DNA from: Piscirickettsiaceae bacterium
GTDB lineage: Bacteria > Pseudomonadota > Gammaproteobacteria > Nitrosococcales > Methylophagaceae
DNA: 64,000 bases
NCBI GenBank assembly: GCA_013215825.1
Contig: JABSQN010000001.1
Location: 326,874 to 390,873, forward strand
Direction: 5' to 3'
Below the pieces are notes generated by a model, which was given only the letters and a program-made list of their open reading frames with translations, did not search any database and was not told the origin of the DNA. Made by a program: the position numbers and the translations under genes. This document shows positions 1-10,149 of this stretch, one piece after another (position 1 is the first letter of the stretch; each line of letters starts with the position of its first letter).

Positions 1-296
1 CATCGGGAACGGGGCTTTTTGTAACGATTTGGTTAGTGGCGTGGTTTGGTATGGATTACCAACGCGCGGTTGCCTATACCTTAGTGATGGTCGGTTTATT
101 TTGGAATGCCAGCGGTGCAATTACCTTAGGTATTTTAGGTTCAATACAGTGGGATTGGTTACCAGCCTTATTATTAGGCTCATTAATTGGTGGCTATACA
201 GGCGCTCATATGGCGATAAAATATGGAAGTCGTTGGATTAAGCGTGCATTTGAAGTTATCACATTGCTTATTTCGGTGAAGCTGATTTGGGGATAA
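1..296 (+). CDS. TSUP family (TauE/SafE-like) membrane permease, 3' part only
   Basis: The open frame runs in from the left edge, so the N-terminal part is missing; about 97 residues remain. They form strongly hydrophobic segments separated by short loops, with a Gly-rich stretch (GSLIGGYTGAHMAIKYG) and an ending (IKRAFEVITLLISVKLIWG) typical of the last helices of the TauE/SafE (TSUP) family. Members of this family are inner-membrane transporters, some of them exporting sulfite or sulfoacetate. The substrate cannot be read from this fragment. It converges on the minus-strand glnS, with a dispersed palindromic repeat between the two genes. Confidence 0.75.
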   Translation, partial: SGTGLFVTIWLVAWFGMDYQRAVAYTLVMVGLFWNASGAITLGILGSIQWDWLPALLLGSLIGGYTGAHMAIKYGSRWIKRAFEVITLLISVKLIWG

Positions 297-360
297 GTTT
301 AACTATCTCCCTTTATATAGAGCTCTTACCATTCATGTTGCAGACATTTTAATAAAGCCA

Positions 361-472
361 GTCATCCCCGTGCAAACGGGGAGCCAACGATAGCGATTTT
401 ATTCACAGCCCTTAGATTCCCGTTTGCACGGGAATGACAAAGCGAAAAGCTGCAACTTCAAGTAATTAGGCT
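361..472. repeat. Dispersed palindromic repeat, copy 1
   Basis: The ends are inverted: GTCATCCCCGTGCAAACGGG at 361-380 faces CCCGTTTGCACGGGAATGAC at about 419-438, so the whole unit can fold into a hairpin. The stretch after the right arm (GAAAAGCTGCAACTTCAAGTA) and the stretch after the left arm (AGCCAACGATAGCGA) recur almost unchanged at 50251-50430. It lies between convergent genes (the TSUP permease and glnS), so it may also help end transcription. No transposase is associated with it. Confidence 0.8.
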
Positions 473-486
473 ATATACATACCCGC

Positions 487-2160
487 CTATTTAGCGATTT
501 TAGCCCACACATCACGCAAGCCAACAGTCATATTAAACACCGGCTTATCTTGTGTATACTCCACGCGATCAGCAACAAAATAGCCTTCACGTTCAAACTG
601 GAATCGATCTTCGGCTTGGCATTGTCCAAGCGAACGTTCCACTCTAGCATCAACATATTCAACTAATGAGTCAGGGTTAACACATTGGGTAGAATCATCC
701 TCTGCAGATGGGTTTTCAACGGTAAATAAACGGTCATATACGCGCAATGTTGCGGCTAAAGATTGACTGGCTGATACCCAGTGAATAACGCCTTTAACTT
801 TACGATCTTCTGGGTTTTTACCCAGTGTATTTTCATCATAATGACAGCGAAGCTCGATAATATTATCCAAGTCATCTTTTATCACTTCATCACAGCGAAT
901 AACATAGGCATTTCTTAGGCGAACTTCTTTGCCTAATACCAAGCGTTTGTATTTATTATTGGCTTGTTCACGGAAATCTTGTTGATCAATATAAATTTCA
1001 CGAGTGAACTGGATTGTCCGTGTGCCCATGGTGTCATCTTGTGGATGATTGGGTGCTTGCAATTCTTCTACTTTATCTTCTGGATAGTTAGTAATCACTA
1101 TTTTTAGTGGACGAAGTACCGCCATTGCTCGTGGTGCTTTCTTATTCAATACTTCACGAATCGAAAACTCTAATAAGGCCATATCAACTACATGATCTTT
1201 TTTAGTCACACCAGTGAGTTCAACAAAAGAACGAATGGCTTCTGCGGGATAACCACGACGACGCATACCAGAAATAGTTGGCATTCTTGGATCATCCCAA
1301 CCTTGCACAATATTATTATCAACAAGCTGTGCCAGTTTGCGTTTGCTAGTAATGGTGTAGGCAAGGTTTAAACGTGAAAATTCAATTTGTTGTGGATGTG
1401 AATCAATAGAAATATTGTTGATAACCCAATCATAAAGCGGGCGATGATCTTCAAATTCTAAGGTGCAAAGTGAGTGGGTAATGCCTTCAATTGCATCTGA
1501 AATACAGTGGGTGAAATCATACATCGGGTAGATACACCATTCATCACCTGTACGGATATGATGTGAACGTTTGATGCGATATATAACGGGATCACGCATT
1601 TTGATATTAGGTGATGCCATATCAATTTTGGCACGAAGTACCATTTTTCCATCATCAAATTCAGCGGCACGCATACGGCTAAATAGGTCGATATTTTCTG
1701 CTACAGAGCGATCGCGAGATGGGCTGTCTTTTCCTGCCTCAGTTAATGTACCGCGATATTCACGCATTTCATCAGGGCTTAGATCATCCACATAAGCAAG
1801 ACCTTTTTCAATCAACTCGACAGCAAAGGTATAGAGCTGTTCAAAGTAATCAGATGAATGATGAATATCTTGATGCCATTTAAAGCCTAACCATTCAACA
1901 TCTTCTGCAATGGCTTTAGCGAATTCATTACTTTCTTTGGCAGGATTAGTGTCATCAAAACGTAAATTACACACACCTTGATATTGCTGCGCAATTCCAA
2001 AATTCAAACAGATAGATTTGGCGTGACCAATATGCAAGTAACCATTGGGTTCAGGCGGGAAGCGAGTGACAACTTTGCCGTCATTTTTACCTTGGCTAAT
2101 ATCATCGTTGATAATATTTTGAATAAAGTTAAGGGGTTTACTATTTTCAGTATCGCTCAT
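487..2160 (-). CDS. glnS: Glutaminyl-tRNA synthetase
   Basis: Cytoplasmic class I aminoacyl-tRNA synthetase that charges tRNA-Gln. The 557-residue length matches E. coli GlnRS (about 554). The HIGH signature appears near the N-terminus as [15 protein letters not shown], and the KMSKS-like loop as TITSKRKL, where the usual VMSKRKL has Thr-Ile-Thr in front. The C-terminal half carries the two beta-barrel anticodon-binding domains (for example the segment beginning [14 protein letters not shown]). I chose the ATG at 2160; a TTG four codons upstream is also open, but neither has a strong ribosome binding site. The presence of GlnRS fits Gammaproteobacteria. The gene lies 44 bases downstream of pyrE on the same strand, so the two may be co-transcribed. 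Confidence 0.97.
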   Translation of the reverse strand: MSDTENSKPLNFIQNIINDDISQGKNDGKVVTRFPPEPNGYLHIGHAKSICLNFGIAQQYQGVCNLRFDDTNPAKESNEFAKAIAEDVEWLGFKWHQDIHHSSDYFEQLYTFAVELIEKGLAYVDDLSPDEMREYRGTLTEAGKDSPSRDRSVAENIDLFSRMRAAEFDDGKMVLRAKIDMASPNIKMRDPVIYRIKRSHHIRTGDEWCIYPMYDFTHCISDAIEGITHSLCTLEFEDHRPLYDWVINNISIDSHPQQIEFSRLNLAYTITSKRKLAQLVDNNIVQGWDDPRMPTISGMRRRGYPAEAIRSFVELTGVTKKDHVVDMALLEFSIREVLNKKAPRAMAVLRPLKIVITNYPEDKVEELQAPNHPQDDTMGTRTIQFTREIYIDQQDFREQANNKYKRLVLGKEVRLRNAYVIRCDEVIKDDLDNIIELRCHYDENTLGKNPEDRKVKGVIHWVSASQSLAATLRVYDRLFTVENPSAEDDSTQCVNPDSLVEYVDARVERSLGQCQAEDRFQFEREGYFVADRVEYTQDKPVFNMTVGLRDVWAKIAK

Positions 2161-2216
2161 GGCTGGTTTCAATTTAAATATAGAATGAAAAGGATTTTAC
2201 TAAGAGTTAAGAATGT

Positions 2217-2861
2217 TTATTCAACACCATATTGCTGTCGATAGGCTTCTACCGCAGGCAAATATTCTGCAAACTCAGCATTATTTTGTAAATAGCTTAA
2301 AAGATCGTTTAGGCAGATGATGCTGATAACAGGGATATTGTGTTCAGCTTCTACTTCTTGAATGGCTGAACGCGTATCTTGTCCGCGTTCTTGTCGATCT
2401 AAGGCAATGATAACGCCTGCAGGTGTGGCATTTTCTGCTTTGATAATGGCAACAGACTCACGCACCGATGTGCCAGCAGAAATGACATCATCAATAATAA
2501 GTACTTTGCCTGTTAAATCTGCACCGACTAATTGTCCACCTTCGCCGTGATCTTTCTTTTCTTTGCGATTAAACACATAAGGTACATCACGTTGGTGATG
2601 GTCGGCTAATGCAATAACAGTGGTTGATGCTAAAGGAATACCTTTGTAAGCAGGACCAAATAAGACATCATAATCAAGCTCTGATTCGGTAATCGCTTGT
2701 GCATAAAAACGCCCTAAACGTGCCAAGCTTGCACCACTATTAAATAAGCCACTATTAAAGAAATAAGGGCTAACACGACCTGATTTCAGTGTGAAGGAGC
2801 CAAAGCGAAGCACGCCGGTTTGCAATGCAAACTCAATAAATTGTTGTTGGTATTGTTTCAT
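2217..2861 (-). CDS. pyrE: Orotate phosphoribosyltransferase
   Basis: Makes orotidine 5'-phosphate from orotate and PRPP in de novo pyrimidine synthesis. The 214 residues match the E. coli enzyme (213). The PRPP-binding motif is visible as [17 protein letters not shown] (about residues 120-136), and the family lysine-rich loop as [13 protein letters not shown]. The start ATG overlaps the metW stop by one base (TAATG), indicating translational coupling with metW, a gene from a different pathway. Nothing suggests attenuation by a leader, since the gene has no intergenic leader of its own. Confidence 0.97.
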   Translation of the reverse strand: MKQYQQQFIEFALQTGVLRFGSFTLKSGRVSPYFFNSGLFNSGASLARLGRFYAQAITESELDYDVLFGPAYKGIPLASTTVIALADHHQRDVPYVFNRKEKKDHGEGGQLVGADLTGKVLIIDDVISAGTSVRESVAIIKAENATPAGVIIALDRQERGQDTRSAIQEVEAEHNIPVISIICLNDLLSYLQNNAEFAEYLPAVEAYRQQYGVE

Positions 2862-3460
2862 TATGATTGTTTTTGTATTTGATAAAGGGCGATTTCGCCA
2901 AATAAATTAGGTAAAAGTTTCGTGCCTAATGTGTTTTTATGAGCATGATTAACAATGCTTTGATTGAGTACATTGATATTCTTATTCACGCAGAGTCGTT
3001 CAAAATCTTGGGTGGTACATAAGTGAATATTGGGAGTGTTAAACCAAGCATTAGGCAGATTGCGTGAAAGCGGCATATGCCCACCAAAAGTAAGCTGCCA
3101 GCGACATTGCCAATGCCCAAAATTAGGAAAGGTGATGATTGCTTGTTTACCAACACGGACAATTTCTTCTAATAAAAAGTCTGGGTGGTTAACGGCTTGT
3201 AATGTTTGTGACAAGATAACAAAGTCAAAACTTTGATCAGAAAACTGTGGCAGGCCTTGATCAAGATCGGCTTGAATAACATTAATGCCCGATGCGATAC
3301 AGTCAGCAAACTTACCATTATCAATCTCAAGACCGTAGCCAGTAATACCTCGTTGTTGCAGGTGTTTAAGCAATGTGCCGTTGTCACAACCTAAATCAAG
3401 TACGCGAGCACCATCGGGGATCCAATCACTGATTATTTGTAAATCAACTCGAAGGCTCAT
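2861..3460 (-). CDS. metW: MetW, SAM-dependent methyltransferase-fold methionine biosynthesis protein
   Basis: 199-residue class I methyltransferase-fold protein with motif I as [15 protein letters not shown] near residue 20 and the MetW signature [15 protein letters not shown] in the middle. MetW is nearly always next to metX and is required together with it for homoserine acylation in many proteobacteria; its own chemistry is not settled. The gene overlaps metX by 4 bases (ATGA) and pyrE by 1 base, so metX-metW-pyrE form a tight translationally coupled run. Confidence 0.95.
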   Translation of the reverse strand: MSLRVDLQIISDWIPDGARVLDLGCDNGTLLKHLQQRGITGYGLEIDNGKFADCIASGINVIQADLDQGLPQFSDQSFDFVILSQTLQAVNHPDFLLEEIVRVGKQAIITFPNFGHWQCRWQLTFGGHMPLSRNLPNAWFNTPNIHLCTTQDFERLCVNKNINVLNQSIVNHAHKNTLGTKLLPNLFGEIALYQIQKQS

Positions 3461-4608
3461 AGTGCCTCACCATCTGCAAGAACACGCTGCATATAGGTTT
3501 TGAATATTTCATGATAACGAGGAATATCCATTAAAAAGGCATCATGACCTTGGTGAGCTTTAATTTCGGCATAGGTGACATCTTTACCTGAACTCATCAG
3601 TGCATTAACAATTTCTTGAGAACGTTCGGGAGAAAAACGCCAATCACTGGTAAATGACAGCACTAAACATTTTGCGGTAATGGATGCAAATGCTTTGGAT
3701 AAATCGTGATCAAATGCTTGTGCTGGATCATAATAGTCCAAGGCTTTGGTCATCAAAAGATAGGTGTTGGCATCAAAGCGTTCGGCGAAGTTTTCACTTT
3801 GATAACGTAGATAACTTTCGATTTGAAACTCAACATCATAGCCATAATTAATCGTACCGTTACGAAGTTCACGACCAAACTTTTCAGCCATTGCTTCATC
3901 AGATAAATAGGTAATATGACCAAGCATGCGAGCTAGACCTAAACCATGACGCGGGATTGTATCGTGTACAGCATAGTGACCATCATGGAATTCAGGATCA
4001 GTTTTAATTGCTGTTCTTGCGACTTCATTAAAGGCAATATTTTGGGCTGATAATTTTGGTGCAGCAGCAATGATCAAAACATGGCGTAATTTATCAGGGA
4101 ATTTGATTGCCCATTGCATGGCTTGCATGCCACCTAAACTACCGCCAATAATAGCCGACCATTGTTGAATATTAAGGTGATTAGTGAGCAATAATTGGCT
4201 ATTAACCCAGTCATCAACAGTAACAATAGGAAAGTCAGGGCCGTAGGTTTTATTTGTTTCTGGATTGATGGCGGTAGGACCTGTCGAGCCTTTGCAACCG
4301 CCTAAATTATTTAAGCACACTACAAAAAAATGATTAGTATCAACTGTTTTACCAGGGCCGATTGCTGAATCCCACCAACCGGGTTTTTTATCATCCATAC
4401 TATGATAACCCGCAACATGGTGATCGCCTGACAATGCATGACAAATTAAAATTGCATTTGATGCATCTGCATTGAGTTCGCCATAGGTTTCATAGACAAG
4501 ATCATAGCTAGGTAAGCTGCGACCTGATTCAAATGTAACAGGAGTATCAATATGCAATTTTTGAGGAGTCACCAGACCGACTGAATCGGTTGGTATGGCA
4601 TCTGGCAT
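3457..4608 (-). CDS. metX: Homoserine O-acyltransferase MetX
   Basis: Alpha/beta-hydrolase-fold enzyme of 383 residues that acylates L-homoserine, the first committed step of methionine synthesis. The nucleophile elbow is [12 protein letters not shown], the oxyanion region is [15 protein letters not shown], and the catalytic Asp and His can be placed in the [12 protein letters not shown] and HQGHDAFL segments. MetX proteins can use acetyl-CoA or succinyl-CoA, and I cannot tell which from sequence by eye. Coupled to metW by a 4-base overlap. The upstream gap (4609-4687) shows no recognisable SAM riboswitch. Confidence 0.95.
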   Translation of the reverse strand: MPDAIPTDSVGLVTPQKLHIDTPVTFESGRSLPSYDLVYETYGELNADASNAILICHALSGDHHVAGYHSMDDKKPGWWDSAIGPGKTVDTNHFFVVCLNNLGGCKGSTGPTAINPETNKTYGPDFPIVTVDDWVNSQLLLTNHLNIQQWSAIIGGSLGGMQAMQWAIKFPDKLRHVLIIAAAPKLSAQNIAFNEVARTAIKTDPEFHDGHYAVHDTIPRHGLGLARMLGHITYLSDEAMAEKFGRELRNGTINYGYDVEFQIESYLRYQSENFAERFDANTYLLMTKALDYYDPAQAFDHDLSKAFASITAKCLVLSFTSDWRFSPERSQEIVNALMSSGKDVTYAEIKAHQGHDAFLMDIPRYHEIFKTYMQRVLADGEAL

Positions 4609-4668
4609 TTTAGGACTGTTCCTTCGTCTTGTAAGTGTTGTGGCTAGAAGCCATTGTACATTAGTAGC

Positions 4669-4687
4669 GACCTTTGCACGAAAGGTC
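4669..4687. other. Perfect short hairpin between yggT and metX
   Basis: GACCTTT and AAAGGTC pair around a 5-base loop (GCACG), directly after the yggT stop. Neither strand has a T-run behind it, so it is not a classical intrinsic terminator. It may stabilise the 3' end of the yggT message or separate it from metX. Confidence 0.4.
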
Positions 4688-5254
4688 TCAATAGTGGCCT
4701 GTTAATAATGGCAGAACCAACATCGATAGCACTTGCAAGCCAAGGATTGCAATAAGAGGGGATAAATCAAGACCTCCCATTGAGGGTAATAATCGTTTTA
4801 TTGGACGTAATATGGGCGAGTTCATTCTGCTGATAAGTGGTGTTATTGGATTGTTTGCATTATGTGGTGCTATCCAACTCAAGATAACTTGAATAAGAAT
4901 ACTAGCGGAAAACAAGGTGATGAATAATGAAAAAATATCACCTAATCCCCATCGGAGTAATAGTATTAAATTTAAGGGAATGGACTGTATCAGGCTGAGA
5001 AGACTTATTTTGATCAGTGTAACGATAATAAGTAAAATAATAGTTGCACTATCCCAGCGACCAAATGATGGAATGTATTTGCGTAGAAATTTAACAGGGA
5101 TTTGTGTGGCGCGAATAATGAGTTGCACTAGGGGATTATGATATTCCCATTGCGCCCATTGCATAACCAATCGTAAGGCGATTATGCCCAGATAAAGTCC
5201 AAATAAAACATCAATTAGGAAAACAAGCGGCGTACTAAAATAAGCACTAGGCAT
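4688..5254 (-). CDS. yggT: YggT family inner-membrane protein
   Basis: 188 residues with two copies of the YGGT repeat, each made of a helical hairpin: the first ends in [19 protein letters not shown], the second in [20 protein letters not shown]. Both show the conserved pattern of an aromatic or Pro residue followed by NP and a membrane helix. The function is unresolved; family members have been linked to osmotic tolerance and, in plants and cyanobacteria, to membrane complex assembly or division. The start overlaps the proC stop by 8 bases, the usual yggS-proC-yggT arrangement. Confidence 0.93.
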   Translation of the reverse strand: MPSAYFSTPLVFLIDVLFGLYLGIIALRLVMQWAQWEYHNPLVQLIIRATQIPVKFLRKYIPSFGRWDSATIILLIIVTLIKISLLSLIQSIPLNLILLLRWGLGDIFSLFITLFSASILIQVILSWIAPHNANNPITPLISRMNSPILRPIKRLLPSMGGLDLSPLIAILGLQVLSMLVLPLLTGHY

Positions 5255-6080
5255 TATCTTTTCCTAATTGCTGGGCGAGTTCTCGTGAGCGTAGTGCGGC
5301 GGCAATCAGTGCATTTTCGAATAATCCACGTAATCCACCATCTTCTAATTCATGCAATGCGCGTTCAGTCGTACCGCCCGGCGAGGTCACGCGCTCGCGT
5401 AATGTGGCGGCTGACTCTTCACTTTCTAATGCCATTTTTGCGGCACCAAAAGCAGTTTGTAAGCATAATAATCGAGCAGACTCTGCTTCTAAGCCCATTT
5501 CTTTAGCGGCAAACTCCATCGCTTCCATCACTAAGAAAAAATAAGCAGGGCCGCTACCGGACAATGCAGTCACTGCATCCATTTTATCTTCATGATTAAC
5601 CCATAATGCGAGTCCGACAGAGCGTAATATGGATTCTGCTCGTTCACGTTGTAGTGTTGATACAGCATTATTGGCAAATAAGGCGCTTGCGCCTGCTTGC
5701 ACTAATGCCGGAGTATTGGGCATGGCACGAATGATTGCGGCATCTTCTTGTGCTAGCCAGCGTGCAATATCATCTAAGCGGATCCCTGCGGCAATAGATA
5801 TTAATAATGAATCTGATTGCCAGAATGGCGCTAGTTGCCTTACTACCGCTTGTAATTGTTGAGGCTTGACCGCCAAAATGACAATGTCGCTGTCTTTTGC
5901 CGCTTCAATATTGCTACTGTGGGGGTGAATAGGGTATTTATTAGTTAGAGCTTGTAAACAAAGAGGCTCAGAATCTGACACATGAATATGTTGAGGGTTA
6001 AAACCGTCAGCAATTAAACCACCAATAAGGCTTCTCGCCATATTGCCGCCACCAATAAATGTAATTTTACAATCTTTCAT
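5247..6080 (-). CDS. proC: Pyrroline-5-carboxylate reductase
   Basis: Last step of proline synthesis: NAD(P)H-dependent reduction of pyrroline-5-carboxylate. The N-terminal Rossmann fold is clear (ITFIGGGNMARSLIGGLI, residues 6-23). The C-terminal dimerisation domain holds the family signature as TALSGSGPAYFF and VTSPGGTTERALHELE. At 277 residues it has the normal family length. It sits between yggS and yggT, overlapping yggT by 8 bases. Confidence 0.97.
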   Translation of the reverse strand: MKDCKITFIGGGNMARSLIGGLIADGFNPQHIHVSDSEPLCLQALTNKYPIHPHSSNIEAAKDSDIVILAVKPQQLQAVVRQLAPFWQSDSLLISIAAGIRLDDIARWLAQEDAAIIRAMPNTPALVQAGASALFANNAVSTLQRERAESILRSVGLALWVNHEDKMDAVTALSGSGPAYFFLVMEAMEFAAKEMGLEAESARLLCLQTAFGAAKMALESEESAATLRERVTSPGGTTERALHELEDGGLRGLFENALIAAALRSRELAQQLGKDNA

Positions 6081-6123
6081 CTCTATTCCATTTAAACTGT
6101 TTTCTTAAGTTTACTTGAGCCAG

Positions 6124-6816
6124 TTAGCTTCGGGTAGATCTTTTACCAAAAAGTGCAGAACCAATTCTGACCATTGTGCTACCTTCAGCAATCGCTGATT
6201 TCATATCGCCAGACATTCCCATTGAAAGTGTATCAACTGAAGGATAAATTGATTTTAGCAGTTCGAAGAGCTGATGCGATTTTTGAAAAGCAAGACGTTG
6301 TCGATTAGGATCATCTGTTTTAGCGGGAATGACCATTAGACCGCGTAATGATAGATGTTCGAGATTATCTATTTGTTTAGCAAAAGGCAGTACATCACTG
6401 ATAGTTATGCCAGATTTACTTAGCTCATCATCAATATTAACTTGAATACAGATATTCAAGATTGGCGAGTCTATGGGGCGTTGTTTAGAAAGACGTTGCG
6501 CAATTTTAAGGCGGTCAACACTTTGTACCCAATCAAAATGTGTTGCAATATCTTTTGTTTTATTTGATTGGATGGGGCCAATAAAATGCCATTCTAAACA
6601 GAGATCAGCGAGTTCATGTATTTTTATGAGCGCTTCTTGTAGGTAGTTTTCACCGAAACAGTGTTGTCCAGCGTGCGCGGCTTCGCGTAATAAGGCTGTA
6701 GGCCATGTTTTACTTACTGCCAATAATTGAACACAATCAGCAGGTCGCTTAGCCTTTTCTGTAGCAAGTTCAATATTGTTTGTAATATCAATAAGTCGTT
6801 TTTTTATCGTTAACAT
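6124..6816 (-). CDS. yggS: PLP homeostasis protein YggS
   Basis: 230-residue member of the YggS/PROSC family, a single PLP-binding TIM barrel with no known catalytic reaction that buffers pyridoxal phosphate. The PLP lysine lies in LLAVSKTWP (about residue 36), and the phosphate-binding C-terminal segment reads LSMGMSGDMKSAIAEGSTMVRIGSALFG, with the typical MSxDxxxAI pattern. First gene of the yggS-proC-yggT run. It diverges from pilT with only about 90 bases between, which must hold both promoters. Confidence 0.95.
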   Translation of the reverse strand: MLTIKKRLIDITNNIELATEKAKRPADCVQLLAVSKTWPTALLREAAHAGQHCFGENYLQEALIKIHELADLCLEWHFIGPIQSNKTKDIATHFDWVQSVDRLKIAQRLSKQRPIDSPILNICIQVNIDDELSKSGITISDVLPFAKQIDNLEHLSLRGLMVIPAKTDDPNRQRLAFQKSHQLFELLKSIYPSVDTLSMGMSGDMKSAIAEGSTMVRIGSALFGKRSTRS

Positions 6817-6905
6817 GTTGCAAGCCTGTGATGAGCGCGATATTTTAGATATGATACTTCCAAATGGAAGGCTATTATCAAATAAAAATGATTTAGGGGA
6901 TGTGG

Positions 6906-7943
6906 ATGGATATTATTGAATTACTCACCTTTAGTGCAAAGAATGGTGCATCGGATTTGCATATATCAGCTGGAGAACCCCCTATGATTAGGGTGGATGG
7001 CGATATTAAAAAGATCAACTTGCCGTTAATGGATCATAAGGAAGTGCATGCCCTTGTGTATGACATCATGAATGATAAACAGCGCAAAGATTTTGAAGAA
7101 TTTCTTGAAACGGATTTTTCATTTGAGATTCCTAATTTAGCCCGTTTTCGTGTTAATGCCTTTAATCAAAACCGTGGTGCTGGTGCTGTATTTAGGACGA
7201 TTCCTTCTACAGTGTTAACGATGGATGAATTGGGCTGTCCAGAAATATTTAGACAAATTGCAGATAATCAACGTGGTGTTGTTTTGGTTACGGGGCCAAC
7301 CGGTTCGGGTAAATCAACGACATTGGCGGCAATGGTTGATTATAGAAATGAAAAAGATCACGAACACATTCTAACCATTGAAGATCCGATTGAGTTCGTT
7401 CATCAAAGTAAAAAATGTCTGGTGAATCAGCGTGAAGTACATCGCGATACATTAGGATTTAGTGAGGCATTACGTTCTGCATTACGACAAGATCCCGACA
7501 TTATTCTTGTGGGTGAGTTGCGTGATTTAGAAACGATTCGACTTGCCTTAACCGCAGCAGAAACCGGGCATTTGGTATTTGGCACTTTGCATACATCATC
7601 TGCGGCTAAAACAATTGATCGTATTATTGATGTATTCCCTGCGGCAGAAAAAGATATGGTTCGGTCAATGTTGTCGGAATCATTACGTGCGGTTATTTCT
7701 CAAACCTTGTTGAAGAAAGTAGGTGGCGGTCGTATTGCCGCACATGAAATTATGATTGCGACCCCCGCTATACGTAATTTAATTCGTGAAGCGAAAGTAC
7801 CGCAGATGTATTCTGCTATCCAAACAGGTGGTGCGGTAGGTATGCAAACATTGGATCAGTGTTTACAAGATCTTGTACGTCGCCAACAAATTACTAAAGT
7901 AACCGCATTACCCAATGCTATTGACAAAGAATTATTCCGCTAG
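6906..7943 (+). CDS. pilT: Type IV pilus retraction ATPase PilT
   Basis: Cytoplasmic hexameric ATPase that powers pilus retraction (twitching). The 345 residues match Pseudomonas PilT (344). The Walker A motif reads GPTGSGKSTTLA, the Asp box and Walker B lie in LRQDPDIILVGELRD, and the His box in AETGHLVFGTLHTSSA; the AIRNLIREAK helix is also conserved. I chose the second ATG (6906) because the AGGGGA site at 6894-6899 is too close to the ATG at 6900 and because homologues begin MDI. It is followed by pilU after 12 bases. Confidence 0.96.
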   Translation: MDIIELLTFSAKNGASDLHISAGEPPMIRVDGDIKKINLPLMDHKEVHALVYDIMNDKQRKDFEEFLETDFSFEIPNLARFRVNAFNQNRGAGAVFRTIPSTVLTMDELGCPEIFRQIADNQRGVVLVTGPTGSGKSTTLAAMVDYRNEKDHEHILTIEDPIEFVHQSKKCLVNQREVHRDTLGFSEALRSALRQDPDIILVGELRDLETIRLALTAAETGHLVFGTLHTSSAAKTIDRIIDVFPAAEKDMVRSMLSESLRAVISQTLLKKVGGGRIAAHEIMIATPAIRNLIREAKVPQMYSAIQTGGAVGMQTLDQCLQDLVRRQQITKVTALPNAIDKELFR

Positions 7944-7955
7944 GAGAAGAGCATT

Positions 7956-9098
7956 ATGGATATCGTAACGATTTTAAAAGCAGTGGTAAAACACGATGCA
8001 TCAGATTTATTTATTACAGCGGGTCGACCACCGAGCTTAAAAGTGAATGGTCGCTTGGCAACATTAACGCAAGAGCCGTTAACAGATGATGAAGCCCGTG
8101 ATTTGGTTACTAGCACCATGAGCGATAAGCAGAAAAAGACATTTGAACGGGATAAAGAATGTAACTATGCTATTGCTACAGAAGGTGCAGGGCGATTCCG
8201 TGTCAGTGCTTTATACCAACGCGGAAAAATTGCCATGGTATTGCGCCGCATAAAAGATGAGATCCCAACAATTGAAGGTTTGAATGTACCTGAAATAATT
8301 AAAGAGCTAGCCATGACTAAGCGAGGATTAGTTATGTTTGTTGGTGCAACAGGATCAGGTAAGTCAACAACCTTAGCTGCGATGATTGGTTATCGTAATC
8401 AAAATAGTACAGGGCATATTTTAACCATTGAAGATCCGATTGAATTTGATCATGATCATGCTGGTTGTGTAGTAACGCAACGTGAAGTGGGTATTGATAC
8501 TGCATCCTATGAAATTGCATTAAAGAACTCATTACGGCAAGCACCAGATGTCATTATGATCGGTGAAATTCGTGATCGCCAAACAATGGATTACGGCATC
8601 ACTTTTGCTGAAACTGGACATTTATGTTTGTCTACACTGCATGCTAATAATGCTAACCAAGCAATGGATAGGGTGATTAACTTTTTCCCAGAAGAGCGTC
8701 ATAAACAATTATTTTTAGATTTGTCACTAAACCTAAAAGCAGTTGTTGCTCAGCGATTGATTCCTAAAAAAGATGGTACAGGTCGTTGTGTTGCTATTGA
8801 AATATTACTAAATACGCCACTGATTGCTGATTTGATTGAGAAAGGAAAAATACCAGAAATAAAAGAGGTCATGAAACGTTCGCGTGAATTAGGTATGCAA
8901 ACCTTTGATCAGTCAGTTTACGATTTATATAAAGCCGGTGAAATTACCTATGAAGAGTGTTTGAAAAACTCGGATTCAGCGAATGAAGTGCGCCTAATGA
9001 TCAAGTTAGGTTCAGAGTCTGGGGAGTTACCCGATGATGCGAGTATCAAAGGATTATCAATACAAGAAGACGATGCGGATGTTATTGGACGAATGTAG
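7956..9098 (+). CDS. pilU: Type IV pilus retraction accessory ATPase PilU
   Basis: PilT paralogue of 380 residues (Pseudomonas PilU is 382) that assists PilT-dependent retraction. Walker A is GATGSGKSTTLA, Walker B lies in LRQAPDVIMIGEIRD, and the His box in AETGHLCLSTLHANNA. The longer acidic C-terminal tail (ending DDADVIGRM) separates it from PilT. AGGAGA stands 7 bases before the start. It forms a two-gene operon with pilT; no pilus structural genes are in the window. Confidence 0.95.
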   Translation: MDIVTILKAVVKHDASDLFITAGRPPSLKVNGRLATLTQEPLTDDEARDLVTSTMSDKQKKTFERDKECNYAIATEGAGRFRVSALYQRGKIAMVLRRIKDEIPTIEGLNVPEIIKELAMTKRGLVMFVGATGSGKSTTLAAMIGYRNQNSTGHILTIEDPIEFDHDHAGCVVTQREVGIDTASYEIALKNSLRQAPDVIMIGEIRDRQTMDYGITFAETGHLCLSTLHANNANQAMDRVINFFPEERHKQLFLDLSLNLKAVVAQRLIPKKDGTGRCVAIEILLNTPLIADLIEKGKIPEIKEVMKRSRELGMQTFDQSVYDLYKAGEITYEECLKNSDSANEVRLMIKLGSESGELPDDASIKGLSIQEDDADVIGRM

Positions 9099-9279
9099 AT
9101 GACATAAACTTCGTTTGAAAAATGGGGTGAAAAATAGTCTATTTATATTAATATGTTAGACATGTAATGTAAATAGTATTATTATTAAGATTCATGTACG
9201 CATTATTAAGTGTTTAGGCTTGGTAAAGTGATTATTTAGAATTTGAGCTGATTTTAGTCGGCAAAGAGAAAGGGATGCA

Positions 9280-10125
9280 ATGAAAATATCAACTAAATTA
9301 ATAGCTGCTGTGTTGGCGATAGGATTACTGGCCGGTTGTGCTGGACCTAATAAGCAAGTGCAACAAGACAATCTTTTTTGTGCAATAGCAGGTGGTTTAG
9401 CTGGTGGTGTTGCTGCTGGTATTGCTGTTGATGGTGGTCAAGCTGCTGTCGCTAGTGCGTTGGTTGGTGCTGGCTTAGCATTAATACTTTGCCAAAATGA
9501 TGATGTGGCGGTTGCTGACGAAACTGCAGTTGCTGCGGTTTGTACTGAAACACCACCTGCAGGTGCTTTATTAGATGCGAAAGGTTGTGCATTTGATACG
9601 GATGGTGATGGTGTTGTAGATGGTATTGATATGTGTGCAGGAACACCTGAAGGTGTTGCCGTTGATCGTGTAGGTTGTGCGTTAGATAGCGATAAAGATG
9701 GCGTTGCCGATTACCAAGACATGTGTCCTTCTACATTATTAGGTACCATTGTTGATAAAACAGGTTGCCCAATACCAGGACAAAATATCCTTTCTCTATC
9801 AGGTGTTAACTTTGCTTTTGATAAGGCAACATTAACAGATGATGCGAAAGGCGTTTTAATGGCGGGAGTTACTGCAGTTAGAGCTCTTGACTCTGTTATT
9901 GAAGTACGCGTTGAAGGTCATACGGATAGCCGTGGTTCTGCTGAATATAATGCTAAATTATCTCAACAACGTGCAGAAGCTGTTGTTGCATACTTAGTCG
10001 AGCAAGGCGTTGATGCTAACCGTTTGATTCCTCTTGGTATGGGGGAGTTACACCCTGTAGCTAATAATGATACTGAAGCGGGTCGAGCGGCAAACCGTCG
10101 TGTTGACTTCGTGATTAGTCACTAA
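9280..10125 (+). CDS. OmpA-family lipoprotein with TSP3-type calcium-binding repeats
   Basis: 281 residues. The N-terminal signal ends in a lipobox (LLAGC, Cys about 20), so it is an outer-membrane lipoprotein. A glycine-zipper hydrophobic hairpin (GGLAGGVAAGIAVDGG and following) comes next. Residues about 100-165 hold two thrombospondin type 3-like repeats (DTDGDGVVDGIDMC, DSDKDGVADYQDMC), which bind calcium in other proteins and which alternate with conserved Cys. Residues about 170-280 are an OmpA C-terminal peptidoglycan-binding domain (VEGHTDSRGSAEYNAKLSQQ, then AANRRVDF). The likely role is tethering the envelope to peptidoglycan. It is monocistronic, with AGGGA before the start and a strong terminator after it. 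Confidence 0.9.
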   Translation: MKISTKLIAAVLAIGLLAGCAGPNKQVQQDNLFCAIAGGLAGGVAAGIAVDGGQAAVASALVGAGLALILCQNDDVAVADETAVAAVCTETPPAGALLDAKGCAFDTDGDGVVDGIDMCAGTPEGVAVDRVGCALDSDKDGVADYQDMCPSTLLGTIVDKTGCPIPGQNILSLSGVNFAFDKATLTDDAKGVLMAGVTAVRALDSVIEVRVEGHTDSRGSAEYNAKLSQQRAEAVVAYLVEQGVDANRLIPLGMGELHPVANNDTEAGRAANRRVDFVISH

Positions 10126-10149
10126 GTTAAAAAGTATTTTCTATATAGA

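Noticed and set aside
361-438. Possible CRISPR-like repeat (GTCATCCCCGTGCAAACGGG)
   Set aside because: Only scattered single copies, tens of kilobases apart, with shared internal sequence; no regular spacers and no cas genes.
4609-4687. Possible SAM riboswitch or methionine leader before metX
   Set aside because: The gap is only 79 bases, contains one simple hairpin close to the yggT stop, and shows no riboswitch core motifs.
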